64,000 nt of DNA from UBA940 sp031547885 (GTDB lineage Bacteria; Bacteroidota; Bacteroidia; Bacteroidales; Rikenellaceae): NCBI GenBank assembly GCA_031547885.1, contig JAVBRO010000022.1:14967-78966 (forward strand), given 5' to 3'. Of this stretch, positions 24,574-34,100 are shown piece by piece. The notes under the pieces are model-generated. The model made no database searches, was not told the origin of the DNA, and worked only from the letters and a program-made list of their open reading frames with translations. The stretch's first letter is position 1; each line of letters starts with the position of its first letter. The translations under genes and the position numbers were made by a program.

Positions 24574-25299
24574 TTACTGCCTTTGTCGAACTACTTCGTA
24601 TAACATTACGGCTGCCGCGGCGGCCACGTTGAGCGATTCGATCCTGCCTTTCAGCGGAATGGCCGCCAGCATGTCGCACAATTTAAGAACTTCTTTCGAG
24701 ATTCCCTCGTCCTCGCTGCCCATAACGATGACGGTAGGCTTGCGGAAGTCGGCCTGATAAATCGTTTCGTTAGCTTTTTCTGTTGCGGCGACGACCTGGA
24801 AACCTTCGGCCTGCAGCAGCTTTATGGTGTTGCGGATGCTTCCCACGCGGCATACGGGAATGACATTCAGCGCCCCGGCCGATGCCTTGAGCGCGTCGGC
24901 GTTGACGGGTGCGGCGTTCTTCATCGGCACGATCAGCCCGTGCGCGCCTGCACACTCGGCGGTCCGGGCGATGCCTCCGAAATTGCGCACGTCGGTCACC
25001 CCGTCGAACACGACCAGCAGGCCCGGTTTGCCTTCGGGTATTCCGGCCAGGATCTCATCCATATCGGAGTAGACGATGGCCGATATCTGCGCCACGACGC
25101 CCTGGTGGTTACCGCGGGTGAGGCGGTTGAGCTTCTCGACCGGCACCTCCTGCACATTGATGTGCTGGGCGCGCGCGACCGCTTTCAACTCGGTTATTAG
25201 CTGTCCGTCGGAGCCTTTTTTGATGTAGATCTTTTCGATCTGGCGTCCGGCCTCGATGGCCTCGATGACGGGCCGCAGCCCGAAAACTATATTATCCAT
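24574..25299 (-). CDS. rlmB: 23S rRNA (guanosine-2251-2'-O)-methyltransferase
   Basis: 241 residues. An N-terminal substrate-binding domain (VFGLRPVIEAIEAGRQIEKIYIK) is followed by the SPOUT/TrmH catalytic domain. The three TrmH motifs are present: NFGGIARTAECAGAHG, VMGSEDEGISKEVL and IPLKGRIESLNVAAAAAVMLYE. The product methylates the ribose of G2251 in the P-loop of 23S rRNA. A heptamer array (ATGAGTC)x3 lies 11 bases upstream of its start codon. Confidence 0.92.
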   Translation of the reverse strand: MDNIVFGLRPVIEAIEAGRQIEKIYIKKGSDGQLITELKAVARAQHINVQEVPVEKLNRLTRGNHQGVVAQISAIVYSDMDEILAGIPEGKPGLLVVFDGVTDVRNFGGIARTAECAGAHGLIVPMKNAAPVNADALKASAGALNVIPVCRVGSIRNTIKLLQAEGFQVVAATEKANETIYQADFRKPTVIVMGSEDEGISKEVLKLCDMLAAIPLKGRIESLNVAAAAAVMLYEVVRQRQ

Positions 25300-25310
25300 T
25301 TTTATCAGTT

Positions 25311-25331
25311 ATGAGTCATGAGTCATGAGTC
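25311..25331. repeat. Heptamer tandem repeat (ATGAGTC)x3
   Basis: Three exact copies lie between rlmB and the ABC-F gene, in the rlmB leader. Confidence 0.85.
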
Positions 25332-25357
25332 TTCGGAGCGGCTTCGCCGCAACTTTA

Positions 25358-27295
25358 TTACTCAGAGAGTATTTCTAATTCGTAGTTCAATTTCTCCCAC
25401 TCGTGCATTTCACGGGCGAGGCGGCGCTTGAGTTCCTCGTATGCGGCGAAAACTTTGCCGTCCGCGAGGTCTATCCCATTGGCGTCGGGATCGGCCAGTT
25501 TCAGGTCCCATGCGGCGATATCCGTCTCTAGCGCCGTGATCTTTTTTTCGACCGCAGCGATGGCGTTCTCCACCTTGCGGACGGCTTTTTCGGACTCCTT
25601 ACGCTTTTTGTAGTCGTCTTTTCCAGCAGCTTTCGGCTCCTCTTTTTTCTCCTCGACAGCCTTTATTTCGACCTCGCGCAGAGATTCCAGCTTTCGTTTC
25701 TCGAGGAAGTACCAGATGCCGCCCAGGTACTCGCGCACCCCGCCGTCGCGGAATTCGTAGACCTTGTCCACCAGGCCGTCCAGGAATTCTCGGTCGTGCG
25801 AAACCACTATAACCGTTCCGTCGTACTTCATCAGCGCGCTTTTCAGGATATCCTTCGAGCGCATATCCATATGGTTGGTCGGTTCGTCGAGCACCAGCAG
25901 GTTGTAGGGTTCGAGCATCAGCCGGGCCATCGCAAGGCGCGAACGCTCGCCTCCGGAAAGCACCTTCACCTTCTTGTCGATGTCACCGCCGCGGAACAGG
26001 AACGCCCCCAGAATGTCGCGCAGACGGGTGCGGATGTCGCCCACAGCAACCTTGTCCAGCGTGTCGTAGACCGTGAAGTTGCCGTCCATCAGGTCGTCCT
26101 GGTTCTGGGCATAGTAGCCGGTGTTGACGTTCGCGCCGACCCGTATCGACCCCTCCGTGGGTTCGAGGTCGCCGATCAGCATACGCGCGAAAGTTGTCTT
26201 GCCCTCGCCGTTGCGCCCCACCAGAGCGATCTTCTCGCCGCGTTCTATCGTAAATTCGGCACCGCTGAAAACGTGCTTCGGGCCGAAACTTTTCCCGGCG
26301 TTCTTCACCTCGGCCACCACCTGTCCCGATCGCGGCGCGGGCGGGAACTTTATGTTCAGCCTCGACATATCCTCTTCGTCCACCTCGAGGCGGTCGAGTT
26401 TTTCGAGCTGCTTGACGCGCGACTGCACCTGGTTCGACTTGGTCGGTTTGTAGCGGAATTTCTCGATAAACTCCTCGGTCTTTTCGATCATCCGCTGTTG
26501 GTTCTGGTATGCGGCCATCTGCTGTTCGCGCCTTTCGCGCCGCAGTTCGACGTAGTGGCTGTAGTTCGTTTTATAGTCGTACAGCTTGCCCAGAGATATC
26601 TCGACCGTGCGGTTTGTCACATTGTCAAGGAATGCCCGGTCGTGGGAAATGACCACCACCGCGCCGTTGTAATCCCTCAGGTAGCCTTCCAGCCACTGGA
26701 TACTCTCGATATCGAGGTGGTTGGTCGGCTCATCCAAAAGGAACACCGACGGACGGGCGAGCAGCAGTTTCGCCAGCTCGATGCGCATCCTCCAGCCGCC
26801 GCTGAACTCGCGTGTGGGGCGGTCGAACTCCCCGCGCCGGAACCCCAGCCCTAACAGCGTTTTCTCGATATCGGCCTCGCGCGTGTCGCCGCCGAGGATG
26901 TGGTAATGGTCGGTGGCGTCGTTCAGGCGGTGCAGCATCTGCTCGTACGATTCGCTCTCGTAGTCGGTTCGCACTGCCAGTTGTTCGTTTATCCCGGCAA
27001 TTTCTTTTTCGAGTGCAAGAACTTCCTGGAACGCCTTCGCGGTCTCTTCGATGAGCGAAGTGGTGTCGGCGACCTTCATCTGCTGGGGCAGGTAGCCCAC
27101 GGTGCATTCACCGTTCTTGCTCACCACGCCCGACGTGGGGGGCTGTTCACCGTTGATTATCTTCAGCAGGGTGGTCTTTCCTGCACCGTTCTTACCTACA
27201 AGTCCTATGCGGTCGCGGGGATTTATGAGGAGCGAGACCTCGCTGAACAAATCCCAACCACCATATGAGACGGTTATGTTATCTACCGAAATCAC
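25358..27295 (-). CDS. ABC-F family ATP-binding cassette protein
   Basis: 645 residues with two ATP-binding cassettes and no membrane segments. Cassette one has GLVGKNGAGKTT (about 33-44), the signature FSGGWRMRIELA and FLLDEPTNHLD. Cassette two has ALVGRNGEGKTT, LSGGERSRLAMARLM and LVLDEPTNHMD. The linker between them and a charged C-terminal coiled coil (about 550-645) fit ribosome-associated ABC-F proteins such as Uup/YheS/EttA. These act on the ribosome in translation or in resistance to ribosome-targeting drugs. The start is a GTG at 27295. The leader contains a five-copy heptamer array. Which ABC-F subgroup it belongs to cannot be decided here. Confidence 0.92.
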   Translation of the reverse strand: MISVDNITVSYGGWDLFSEVSLLINPRDRIGLVGKNGAGKTTLLKIINGEQPPTSGVVSKNGECTVGYLPQQMKVADTTSLIEETAKAFQEVLALEKEIAGINEQLAVRTDYESESYEQMLHRLNDATDHYHILGGDTREADIEKTLLGLGFRRGEFDRPTREFSGGWRMRIELAKLLLARPSVFLLDEPTNHLDIESIQWLEGYLRDYNGAVVVISHDRAFLDNVTNRTVEISLGKLYDYKTNYSHYVELRRERREQQMAAYQNQQRMIEKTEEFIEKFRYKPTKSNQVQSRVKQLEKLDRLEVDEEDMSRLNIKFPPAPRSGQVVAEVKNAGKSFGPKHVFSGAEFTIERGEKIALVGRNGEGKTTFARMLIGDLEPTEGSIRVGANVNTGYYAQNQDDLMDGNFTVYDTLDKVAVGDIRTRLRDILGAFLFRGGDIDKKVKVLSGGERSRLAMARLMLEPYNLLVLDEPTNHMDMRSKDILKSALMKYDGTVIVVSHDREFLDGLVDKVYEFRDGGVREYLGGIWYFLEKRKLESLREVEIKAVEEKKEEPKAAGKDDYKKRKESEKAVRKVENAIAAVEKKITALETDIAAWDLKLADPDANGIDLADGKVFAAYEELKRRLAREMHEWEKLNYELEILSE

Positions 27296-27302
27296 TATTA
27301 AA

Positions 27303-27337
27303 ATTACGAATTACGAATTACGAATTACGAATTACGA
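27303..27337. repeat. Heptamer tandem repeat (ATTACGA)x5
   Basis: Five perfect copies of ATTACGA fill most of the gap between rpe and the ABC-F gene. It is the complement-strand version of the ATTCGTA array at 12334-12361. Confidence 0.9.
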
Positions 27338-27343
27338 ATGAAA

Positions 27344-28000
27344 TTAGGCATTAAGCATTTTATCTATCTCGGCGGCGGGGTCGGGTTTGCCGAATATGGC
27401 GCTGCCCGCAACGAGCACGTTGCATCCGGCGTCAAACATTTCGCGCGCGTTCTCGGCCGAAATTCCGCCGTCTATCTCTATCAGCGTTTCGAGGCCGCGT
27501 TCGTCTATCATCCGGCGCAATTCGCGGACTTTCTCAACGCTCCCCTCAATGAAGCTCTGCCCCCCGAAACCCGGCTCCACGCTCATTATCAGCACCAGGT
27601 CGAGCTTGTGGAGATACGGCGCGAGGACCGAAACAGGGGTGGCCGGCTTCATCGAAACGCCGACTTTCGCCCCCGCCTCGCGGATCAGTTCGATGCAGGC
27701 GTCCATATCGGCAACCGCTTCGTGATGCACCGTGATAAGGTTCGCTCCCGCTTCGGCGAAGCGCTGCACGTAACGTTCAGGTTCGACGATCATCAGGTGC
27801 GTGTCCATGAATTTGTCCGTCGCGCAGCGGATGGCCTTCATCACCGGGAACCCGAACGAAAGGTTAGGCACGAAAACCCCGTCCATAATATCCATATGGA
27901 TCCACTGGGCGGCGCTGTCGTCGATCATATGCGTGTCGCGGTCGAGGTGGCCGAAGTCGGCCGAAAGCATCGACGGTGAAATTATGCGTATACGTTTCAT
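27344..28000 (-). CDS. rpe: Ribulose-phosphate 3-epimerase
   Basis: 219 residues from the ATG at 28000 (MKRIRIISPSMLSADFG). An upstream in-frame ATG at 28039 would add a non-family extension. The TIM-barrel motifs are intact: HMDIMDGVFVPNLSFG, VHHEAVADM, MSVEPGFGGQSF and EIDGGISAENA. They provide the metal-binding His/Asp residues and the phosphate site. It interconverts ribulose-5-phosphate and xylulose-5-phosphate in the pentose phosphate pathway. A TACCTTTG -7 box (minus strand, 28020-28027) lies 19 bp upstream. Confidence 0.94.
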   Translation of the reverse strand: MKRIRIISPSMLSADFGHLDRDTHMIDDSAAQWIHMDIMDGVFVPNLSFGFPVMKAIRCATDKFMDTHLMIVEPERYVQRFAEAGANLITVHHEAVADMDACIELIREAGAKVGVSMKPATPVSVLAPYLHKLDLVLIMSVEPGFGGQSFIEGSVEKVRELRRMIDERGLETLIEIDGGISAENAREMFDAGCNVLVAGSAIFGKPDPAAEIDKMLNA

Positions 28001-28019
28001 CCTAAAAAAACTTATCTTA

Positions 28020-28057
28020 CAAAGGTACAAAATTTTCAAAATTATTGGATATCTTTG
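28020..28057. promoter_or_regulatory. Divergent -7 boxes for rpe and rmuC
   Basis: Minus-strand TACCTTTG (28020-28027) faces rpe and plus-strand TATCTTTG (28050-28057) faces rmuC. Each is about 20 bp from its gene start. No convincing -33 boxes are present. Confidence 0.5.
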
Positions 28058-28080
28058 AAAGATAACTCAACACTTCTGAA

Positions 28081-29361
28081 ATGGCAACATTCTACCTTAT
28101 ATCCGCCGTCGTGTTGCTGGTGCTGTGCGCCGTTCTGTTGATAATCTGGCTGGGGTCGCGCCGGCAGAATCGCGAAACGGGCCTGCTGTTGACATCCGAA
28201 AGGCAGCTCTCGGAGCAGTCGCGCGCCGAATCGGCCGCCAAATCGGTCGACCTCGCACGCGCCGAGGCCGAAATCGGCAAACTCCGTGAGAAGGCCGAAA
28301 GCGACCGGGCGGAACTCGAAAAACTGCAGGAGTCGTTCCGGCTGGAGTTCCGCAACCTTGCCAACGACATCCTCGAGGAGAAATCCAAACAGTTCAAGGA
28401 GACCAACCGCGAGTCGCTCGACACGCTGCTCAAGCCTTTCAAAGACAATCTGGCCGACTTCAAAAAGCGTGTAGAGGATATCTACTCCGAGGAGAATCGC
28501 CAGCACGGCGCCCTGAAAAGCGAACTGAAGAGCCTGATGGAGTTGAACCAGCGCATCACCGAGGAGACCTCGAACCTCACCAATGCCCTCAAGGGGAGCA
28601 GCAAGGTGCAGGGCGACTGGGGCGAGATGATACTCGAACGGATGCTCGAAAGCTCGAACCTGCAGCGCGGCGTCCACTATTTCGTGCAGGAGAATTTCAA
28701 GGACGGGGAGGGCAACAACCTGCGTCCCGACATCGTGCTGACGCTTCCCGAGGGCAAGCGGATCGTCATCGACTCTAAGGTTTCGCTGACCGCCTATGTA
28801 GGATATTCGGCGGCGGAAGAGGATGCCGGGCGCGAGAACTATATGAAAGAACACCTCGGCTCGGTGCGCCGCCATGTCGCCGAACTGCACACGAAGAATT
28901 ACCAAAACCTGGTCGATTCGCCCGATTTCGTCATAATGTTCGTTCCAAACGAGCCTGCGTTCATGTGCGCCCTGCAGAACGACAAAACGCTGTGGGCCGA
29001 CGCGTATAATAAGAAGGTGATAATCTCGTCGCCCACCAACCTGTTCGCTCTGCTGAAGATCGTCGACGACCTGTGGAAGCGCGACAGCCAGAGCAAACAC
29101 GCGCTCGAGATAGCGCGCCAAGGCGGGGCGCTGTACGATAAGTTCGTTGGATTCGTTTCGTCGCTCGAGGATGTGGGCCGCAACATCGACCGCGCTCAGA
29201 AAAGCTACGACCAGGCTTATAATCAATTGAAAGAGGGTCCCGGGAATCTGGTCAGGCGCGCCGAGAACCTGCGCGAACTGGGCGTCAAGGCGTCGAAAAA
29301 ACTCCCGGCCCAGTTGACCGACGCTTTCGACGACGAAACTGAGCCCAACCTCAAAGAGTAG
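28081..29361 (+). CDS. rmuC: DNA recombination protein RmuC
   Basis: 426 residues. An N-terminal membrane helix (about 5-22) is followed by a long coiled coil rich in E, K, A and R (about 35-150). The RmuC nuclease-like domain (about 155-360) has KVQGDWGEMILERMLESSNL, RPDIVLTLPEGKRIVIDSK, SPDFVIMFVPNEPAF and ISSPTNLFALLKIVDDLW. RmuC limits inversions between short inverted repeats in E. coli and may act as a nuclease at the membrane. That is of interest in a genome rich in short palindromes. The gene is alone and diverges from rpe. Confidence 0.92.
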   Translation: MATFYLISAVVLLVLCAVLLIIWLGSRRQNRETGLLLTSERQLSEQSRAESAAKSVDLARAEAEIGKLREKAESDRAELEKLQESFRLEFRNLANDILEEKSKQFKETNRESLDTLLKPFKDNLADFKKRVEDIYSEENRQHGALKSELKSLMELNQRITEETSNLTNALKGSSKVQGDWGEMILERMLESSNLQRGVHYFVQENFKDGEGNNLRPDIVLTLPEGKRIVIDSKVSLTAYVGYSAAEEDAGRENYMKEHLGSVRRHVAELHTKNYQNLVDSPDFVIMFVPNEPAFMCALQNDKTLWADAYNKKVIISSPTNLFALLKIVDDLWKRDSQSKHALEIARQGGALYDKFVGFVSSLEDVGRNIDRAQKSYDQAYNQLKEGPGNLVRRAENLRELGVKASKKLPAQLTDAFDDETEPNLKE

Positions 29362-29371
29362 TGACCAATCC

Positions 29372-29551
29372 GTCATCCCGAGCGAGTGCGATTCGATAGC
29401 ATTCCGCGAGTAGAGAGGGTATATCGTACGACGAGGGAACTACGATATAAATTATGCGGAAGAAATGGCTGATTACAAGGTAGATTCCTCGTTGTCAGAT
29501 GGTGGTTCTCAATCTTCGCAGCCTTATTGAATCTGACTCTCTCGGAATGAC
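29372..29551. repeat. Long family B palindromic element
   Basis: GTCATCCCGAG (29372-29382) can pair with CTCGGAATGAC (29541-29551). A nested TATCGT...ACGATA hairpin lies near 29431-29456. A second CTCGGGGTGAC arm follows shortly after. The opening and the ACGAGGGAACTAC block are shared with 9126-9206. The whole gap between rmuC and the GNAT gene is this element and its flank. Confidence 0.65.
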
Positions 29552-29601
29552 AAAATAAAAGTTCCGACCTCGGGGTGACAAAAAGTGACGTTCTGACAAT
29601 C

Positions 29602-30063
29602 TTATAGATGCATCCGCATACAGACCATATGGCGGCACAGGATGCCGTTCTCGAATATGGGCTCAGGATAATGGCGCGTGATAAAATCGACGTCGACGGC
29701 ATACATCTCGAAGCCGCATTTCTGGTACAGCGCCATTTGCCCTATCCCCGCATTGCCGGTCCTTACCTCCAATATAACATATCCGGCCGCCCGTGCCCGC
29801 TCAATGGCGTCGAGAACCAGCCGTTTGCCTATTCCCTGTCCCTGCCATTCGGGAGCGACCGCCACATTCACGAGTTCGGCTGTCAGCGGCCGCGTCGGCA
29901 GCAGGACGTATTCGCCCACTGTTTCGCCGTTTAAAGCCGCAACGTAACATTCGCCGCGATTCAGGTAATCCGCGACTGCTTCCCGGTGTTCGTCGGCGAG
30001 GTAAAGTAATTTATACGGGATTTCGTCTCCGGGCGCAAGCCTTTCGATATTAAGATTTTTCAT
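29602..30063 (-). CDS. GNAT family N-acetyltransferase
   Basis: 153 residues from the ATG at 30063 (MKNLNIERL); an in-frame start at 30102 is less likely. The acetyl-CoA site is VNVAVAPEWQGQGIGKRLVLDAI (motif A, with Q/RxxGxG/A), followed by the RTGNAGIGQMALYQKCGFE block (motif B). The layout resembles RimI-like and related small-molecule acetyltransferases. The acceptor cannot be predicted. It lies 70 bases downstream of the c-di-AMP cyclase gene on the same strand and may be co-transcribed. Confidence 0.85.
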   Translation of the reverse strand: MKNLNIERLAPGDEIPYKLLYLADEHREAVADYLNRGECYVAALNGETVGEYVLLPTRPLTAELVNVAVAPEWQGQGIGKRLVLDAIERARAAGYVILEVRTGNAGIGQMALYQKCGFEMYAVDVDFITRHYPEPIFENGILCRHMVCMRMHL

Positions 30064-30133
30064 TGTCGTAAAATGATTTATTACGGTTTGTTTTTTACAC
30101 ACCGAAGCATTCCTAAGTGGAAAGAGGCGTTTG

Positions 30134-30973
30134 CTAAACCGCCGTCGGCGTTCCGACTTCCTGCGCTTTTTCGGCAGGTTTCTCTTCCTTCTTTTGCTCC
30201 GTTTTGCGAAGCGCCCGCAGAAGATTGGCCCGAAGGTGTTCGTGCGGAATGCCGCGCTTTATCTCGCTGTCCTGGGCGATGGATATGGCGCCGGTCTCTT
30301 CCGAAACCACTATCACAATGGCGTCCGACACCTCGCTCATGCCCAGAGCGGCCCTGTGGCGCATGCCGTAGGATTTGGGCACCTGGACGCGGGTCGACGG
30401 CAGCACGCATTTGGCCGCGACTATGCGGTTCTCATGGATAATGACGGCCCCGTCGTGCAGCGGCGAATTCTTGAAAAATATATTCTCGAGCAGGGGCACC
30501 GAGGTCTGAGCGTCGATGGCTATGCCCGTGTCCGTCGTGACGGTAAGGTCGGTCTGCCGCTGGATCACTATCAGAGCGCCGGTCTTTGAATGGGACATGT
30601 CGGTCACGGCCTTCACGATGGGAGTCACGTCGATCTTTTCGTCTTTCTGGTCAGAACCGAACACTTTCCGCCAGAAAGAGTTGTTGCGGTTGTTCCTCTG
30701 CTTCAAGCCGATGGTCTGCAGGAACTGCCGTATTTCGGGCTGGAACACCACTATCAGCGCGACAACCCCGACACCGATAATGTTGCCAAGGATGGACGAG
30801 AGCAGTTCCATGTTCAGGAGCCTTGTCACTTCCCATATTATATATATGGTAATGATCCCGACCAGGATGCTGGGGGCGTTGGTGCCTTTGACCATACGGT
30901 ACAGGTAATAGATTATCACCGCCACCGCGACGATGTCGATAATGTCTACAAAGCCTATCCGTATGAATCCCAT
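30134..30973 (-). CDS. dacA: Membrane diadenylate cyclase (c-di-AMP synthase)
   Basis: 279 residues from the ATG at 30973 (MGFIRIGFVDIIDI). About three N-terminal membrane helices (about 8-75) are followed by the DAC domain (about 105-230). That domain has LLENIFFKNSPLHDGAVIIHENRIVAA (the DGA motif) and SYGMRHRAALGMSE (the RHR motif), the metal and ATP-binding signatures of CdaA. It makes the second messenger cyclic di-AMP from two ATP, controlling osmolytes and cell wall. The last seven codons (VGTPTAV) and the region of the stop derive from the 19-bp repeat at 30139-30157, so the C terminus is repeat-encoded. Confidence 0.93.
   Translation of the reverse strand: MGFIRIGFVDIIDIVAVAVIIYYLYRMVKGTNAPSILVGIITIYIIWEVTRLLNMELLSSILGNIIGVGVVALIVVFQPEIRQFLQTIGLKQRNNRNNSFWRKVFGSDQKDEKIDVTPIVKAVTDMSHSKTGALIVIQRQTDLTVTTDTGIAIDAQTSVPLLENIFFKNSPLHDGAVIIHENRIVAAKCVLPSTRVQVPKSYGMRHRAALGMSEVSDAIVIVVSEETGAISIAQDSEIKRGIPHEHLRANLLRALRKTEQKKEEKPAEKAQEVGTPTAV
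30139..30157. repeat. 19-bp palindromic repeat forming the dacA 3' end
   Basis: On the minus strand it reads GTCGGAACGCCGACGGCGG, identical to the copy inside argH. Confidence 0.85.
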
Positions 30974-31050
30974 TCCGTAAATATATTGAAAGCCAGGTGC
31001 AAAGCCATGCATGGATTATGCCTGGGGTATCTTATATTTTACAAAATTAC

Positions 31051-31091
31051 AAAAAAAAGAAGAGCGGACAAACATTTGACCGCTCTTCTTT
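31051..31091 (-). terminator. Terminator of secDF
   Basis: A 12-bp perfect stem AAAGAAGAGCGG (31056-31067) with CCGCTCTTCTTT (31080-31091) is followed on the minus strand by an eight-base T-run. Confidence 0.9.
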
Positions 31092-31108
31092 CAATGTTTT
31101 ATAGCCGC

Positions 31109-34100
31109 TTAAGCCTTGGCTTCCTTGGTTTCTTTCGACTCTTTGCCGTCGCGGGATTTCTTTTTCATCATGTCGTAGGCGACCGGGGTGGCGATGAACA
31201 CCGAAGAATAGGTACCCACTACGATACCGACCAGCAGCGCCAGAATGAATCCGCGTATCACCGTGCCGCCGAACAGGAAGATCGCCAGCAGCGTGATGAT
31301 CGTCGTACCCGCGGTGTTCATCGTACGGGACAGGGTCGAGTTGACCGCGCCGTTGATATTGTCGCGCACCGAACGTTTCGGATAGAGCGTCTGGTACTCG
31401 CGGATACGGTCAAAGATTACCACCGTGTCGTTGATAGAGTAACCGATGATCGTAAGGATCGCCGCTATGAACGACTGGTCGATCTCGAGCGCGAACGGGA
31501 ATATTCCGTGGAACAGCGAGAAGAGGCCGAATACCAGTATCGCGTTGTGTGCGAGCGATACCACGGCGCCCATACCCCACTGCCATTTGCGGAAACGCAG
31601 CAATATGTAGAGGCCGATCGCCAGAAGGCTGAATACGACCGCGATCACCGAGTTGCGCTTGATGTCGTGTGCGACGCTCGGGCCGACTTTATCGGATTGG
31701 ATCACACCGTAGTAAACATCCTGTGTACTGTTGAACTGGTCGAGCGTCAGAGAAGTTGCGAACAACGGATTGAGCGCTTCCCACAGCATGCGGTTCACTT
31801 CCGCCGTAGCTTCGTCGCTCTCGTCGTCGAACTTATACTGCGTCAGGATTCGTTTTTCGGTGCCGGAAGTACCGTATGTCTTAACTTCGTAGCTTTCATC
31901 CGTACCTTCGAATATAATCTCCATGCGTTCACGGACGGCTTCGTCGCTCACCTGCTGGTCGAATGCCACGACATATGCGCGGCCGCCGGAGAAGTCGACG
32001 CCGTAGTTGAGGCCTCGTGTGGCGAGCGATACGAAGGTTATCAGGATGAGCGCCCCCGAAATGATGTAAGACCATTTGCGCCAGCTCACGAAGTCGAATT
32101 TGGTGTTCGAAAGGAAGTTCTGGTTCCACCTGCGCGAGAACGAAACCTTCTTGCCTTTCGAGACTTTACCGTCGATGAGTATGCGGGTGATGAAGATCGA
32201 AGTATACATCGAGGTGATGATACCGATTATAAGGGTGGTTGCAAAGCCCTGTACGGGACCCGTACCGAAAATGAACAGCACGATACCGGTGATAATGGTC
32301 GTGACGTTACCGTCGATGATGGCCGAGTAGGCGTTCTTGTAGCCGTCCACCACAGCGAGCCCGATGCCTTTGCCGGCACGGAGTTCCTCCCTGATACGTT
32401 CGTAAATAATAACGTTCGCGTCGACTGCCAGACCCATCGTCAGCACGATACCGGCGATACCGGGCAGCGTCAGCACGGCCCCGAACGAAACGAGTACTCC
32501 GAACAGCAGGAACAGGTTGGTTATAAGCGCTATGCTCGAGTACCAGCCGGCCCTCTTATAGTAGAGGCACATGTAGATCAGCACAAGGCAGAACGCCATG
32601 ATGAACGACATCATACCGGAGTTGATGGAGTCCTTACCCAGCGACGGGCCGACTACGGAGTCCTGGATGATACGGGCCGGAGCGGGCAGTTTACCCGATT
32701 TCAGCACGTTCGCAAGGTCTTTTGCTTCCTGTATGGTGAAGTTGCCGGTGATCGACGAGCGTCCGCCGGTGATCTCGTTATGTACGGTAGGAGCGGAATA
32801 TACATAGCCGTCGAGTACGATGGCTACGGATTTGCCTATGTTATCGGCGGTGAGGCGCGCCCATGTTTTGGAGCCGGTCGAGTTCATTGTCATGCTTACC
32901 TCGGCGTTGGAGCCGTGTTCCGCATAATTTTCGCGTGCGTCTACGATCGCTCCGCCGTCGAGAGGAGCTTTGCCGTCGCGGGTGTTGGCCTTGATGGCGT
33001 AGAGTTCGAAACGCGGGACCTTGTCCAGCCAGCGGTCGCCCGGGGTTTCCTTAACGCCCCACATCAGACGCAGGTCGCGCGGGAAGAGCGATTTTACCTG
33101 CGGCAGGGCAAGGTATCGGTTTACAGCCGCCGTATCGTACGAAGCAGCGGCGCCGATAGTCGGCCCGTTCGGATATTCGGCAGGCACCAGTTTCGAAAAC
33201 AAGTTGTTGGCTGTGGAAGTGCCGGTTTCGGGAGCAGCATCGAATTCCGACAGTTCGGTGAGGATCGCATCTTCTGCGGTCTCGCCTTCTTCCGACGTTG
33301 CGGCCTCTTCAGCTGCAGTGTCCTCAACTGCGGCAGAAGGTTTTACCACTGCATTATATCGCGCAACTTCCTGGTTGGCCTGGATCAGAAAGGGGGATAT
33401 TTCCTTATTGTCATATGTTCCCCAGAATTCCAGCGATGCGGTACCCTGCAGGAGTTTACGTACGCGCTCGGGTTCCTTGACGCCCGGAAGCTCGATCAGC
33501 ACGCGGCCGTTTTCGAGTTTTTGGATATTGGGGTTGGCGACGCCGAAACGGTCGATACGGTTGCGCAGAACGTTGAACGAGTTGGATATTGCGCCGTCGG
33601 CCTGGGTCCTCAGGACTTTCACGACATCCTCGTTGGTGCTGGTCGGAAGGATGTGTTCCTTCAGGTCGGGAGTGTTGAAGATGTAGGCGAGGGGAGCGCC
33701 GCCCGACAGTTCGTTATAAGCTCTTGCGAAGAGGGTGATGTAGTCGTCGCTGCTGTTTTTCTGCTGGTTGCGGGCCTGGACGAGAGCCTGGTTGAAGATG
33801 GGGTCCTTGCTGTCGTTGGACAGTGCGCGGACAACGTCTTCCACCGAGATCTGCATCATCACGTTCATACCGCCGCGGAGGTCGAGGCCGAGGTTCAGTT
33901 CCTTGTCCTGACACTGCTTGTAGGTGAAGTCGATGAGGCCCAGATTGTAAACGACCTGCGATTTTACAGAGTCGAGATAGGCATCCCTTTTCGCTTCCTG
34001 CAGTTCGGGAGCGAATTGTGCGGCGTGTTTTGTCGCTTTGCGTTCCACGACCTTCGTTACCAGCGTGAAAGAGAGCTGATAGGCACAGGCCAGTATCAGA

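Noticed and set aside
27303..27337. CRISPR-like array
   Set aside because: The repeats are contiguous heptamers without spacers and no cas genes are present.
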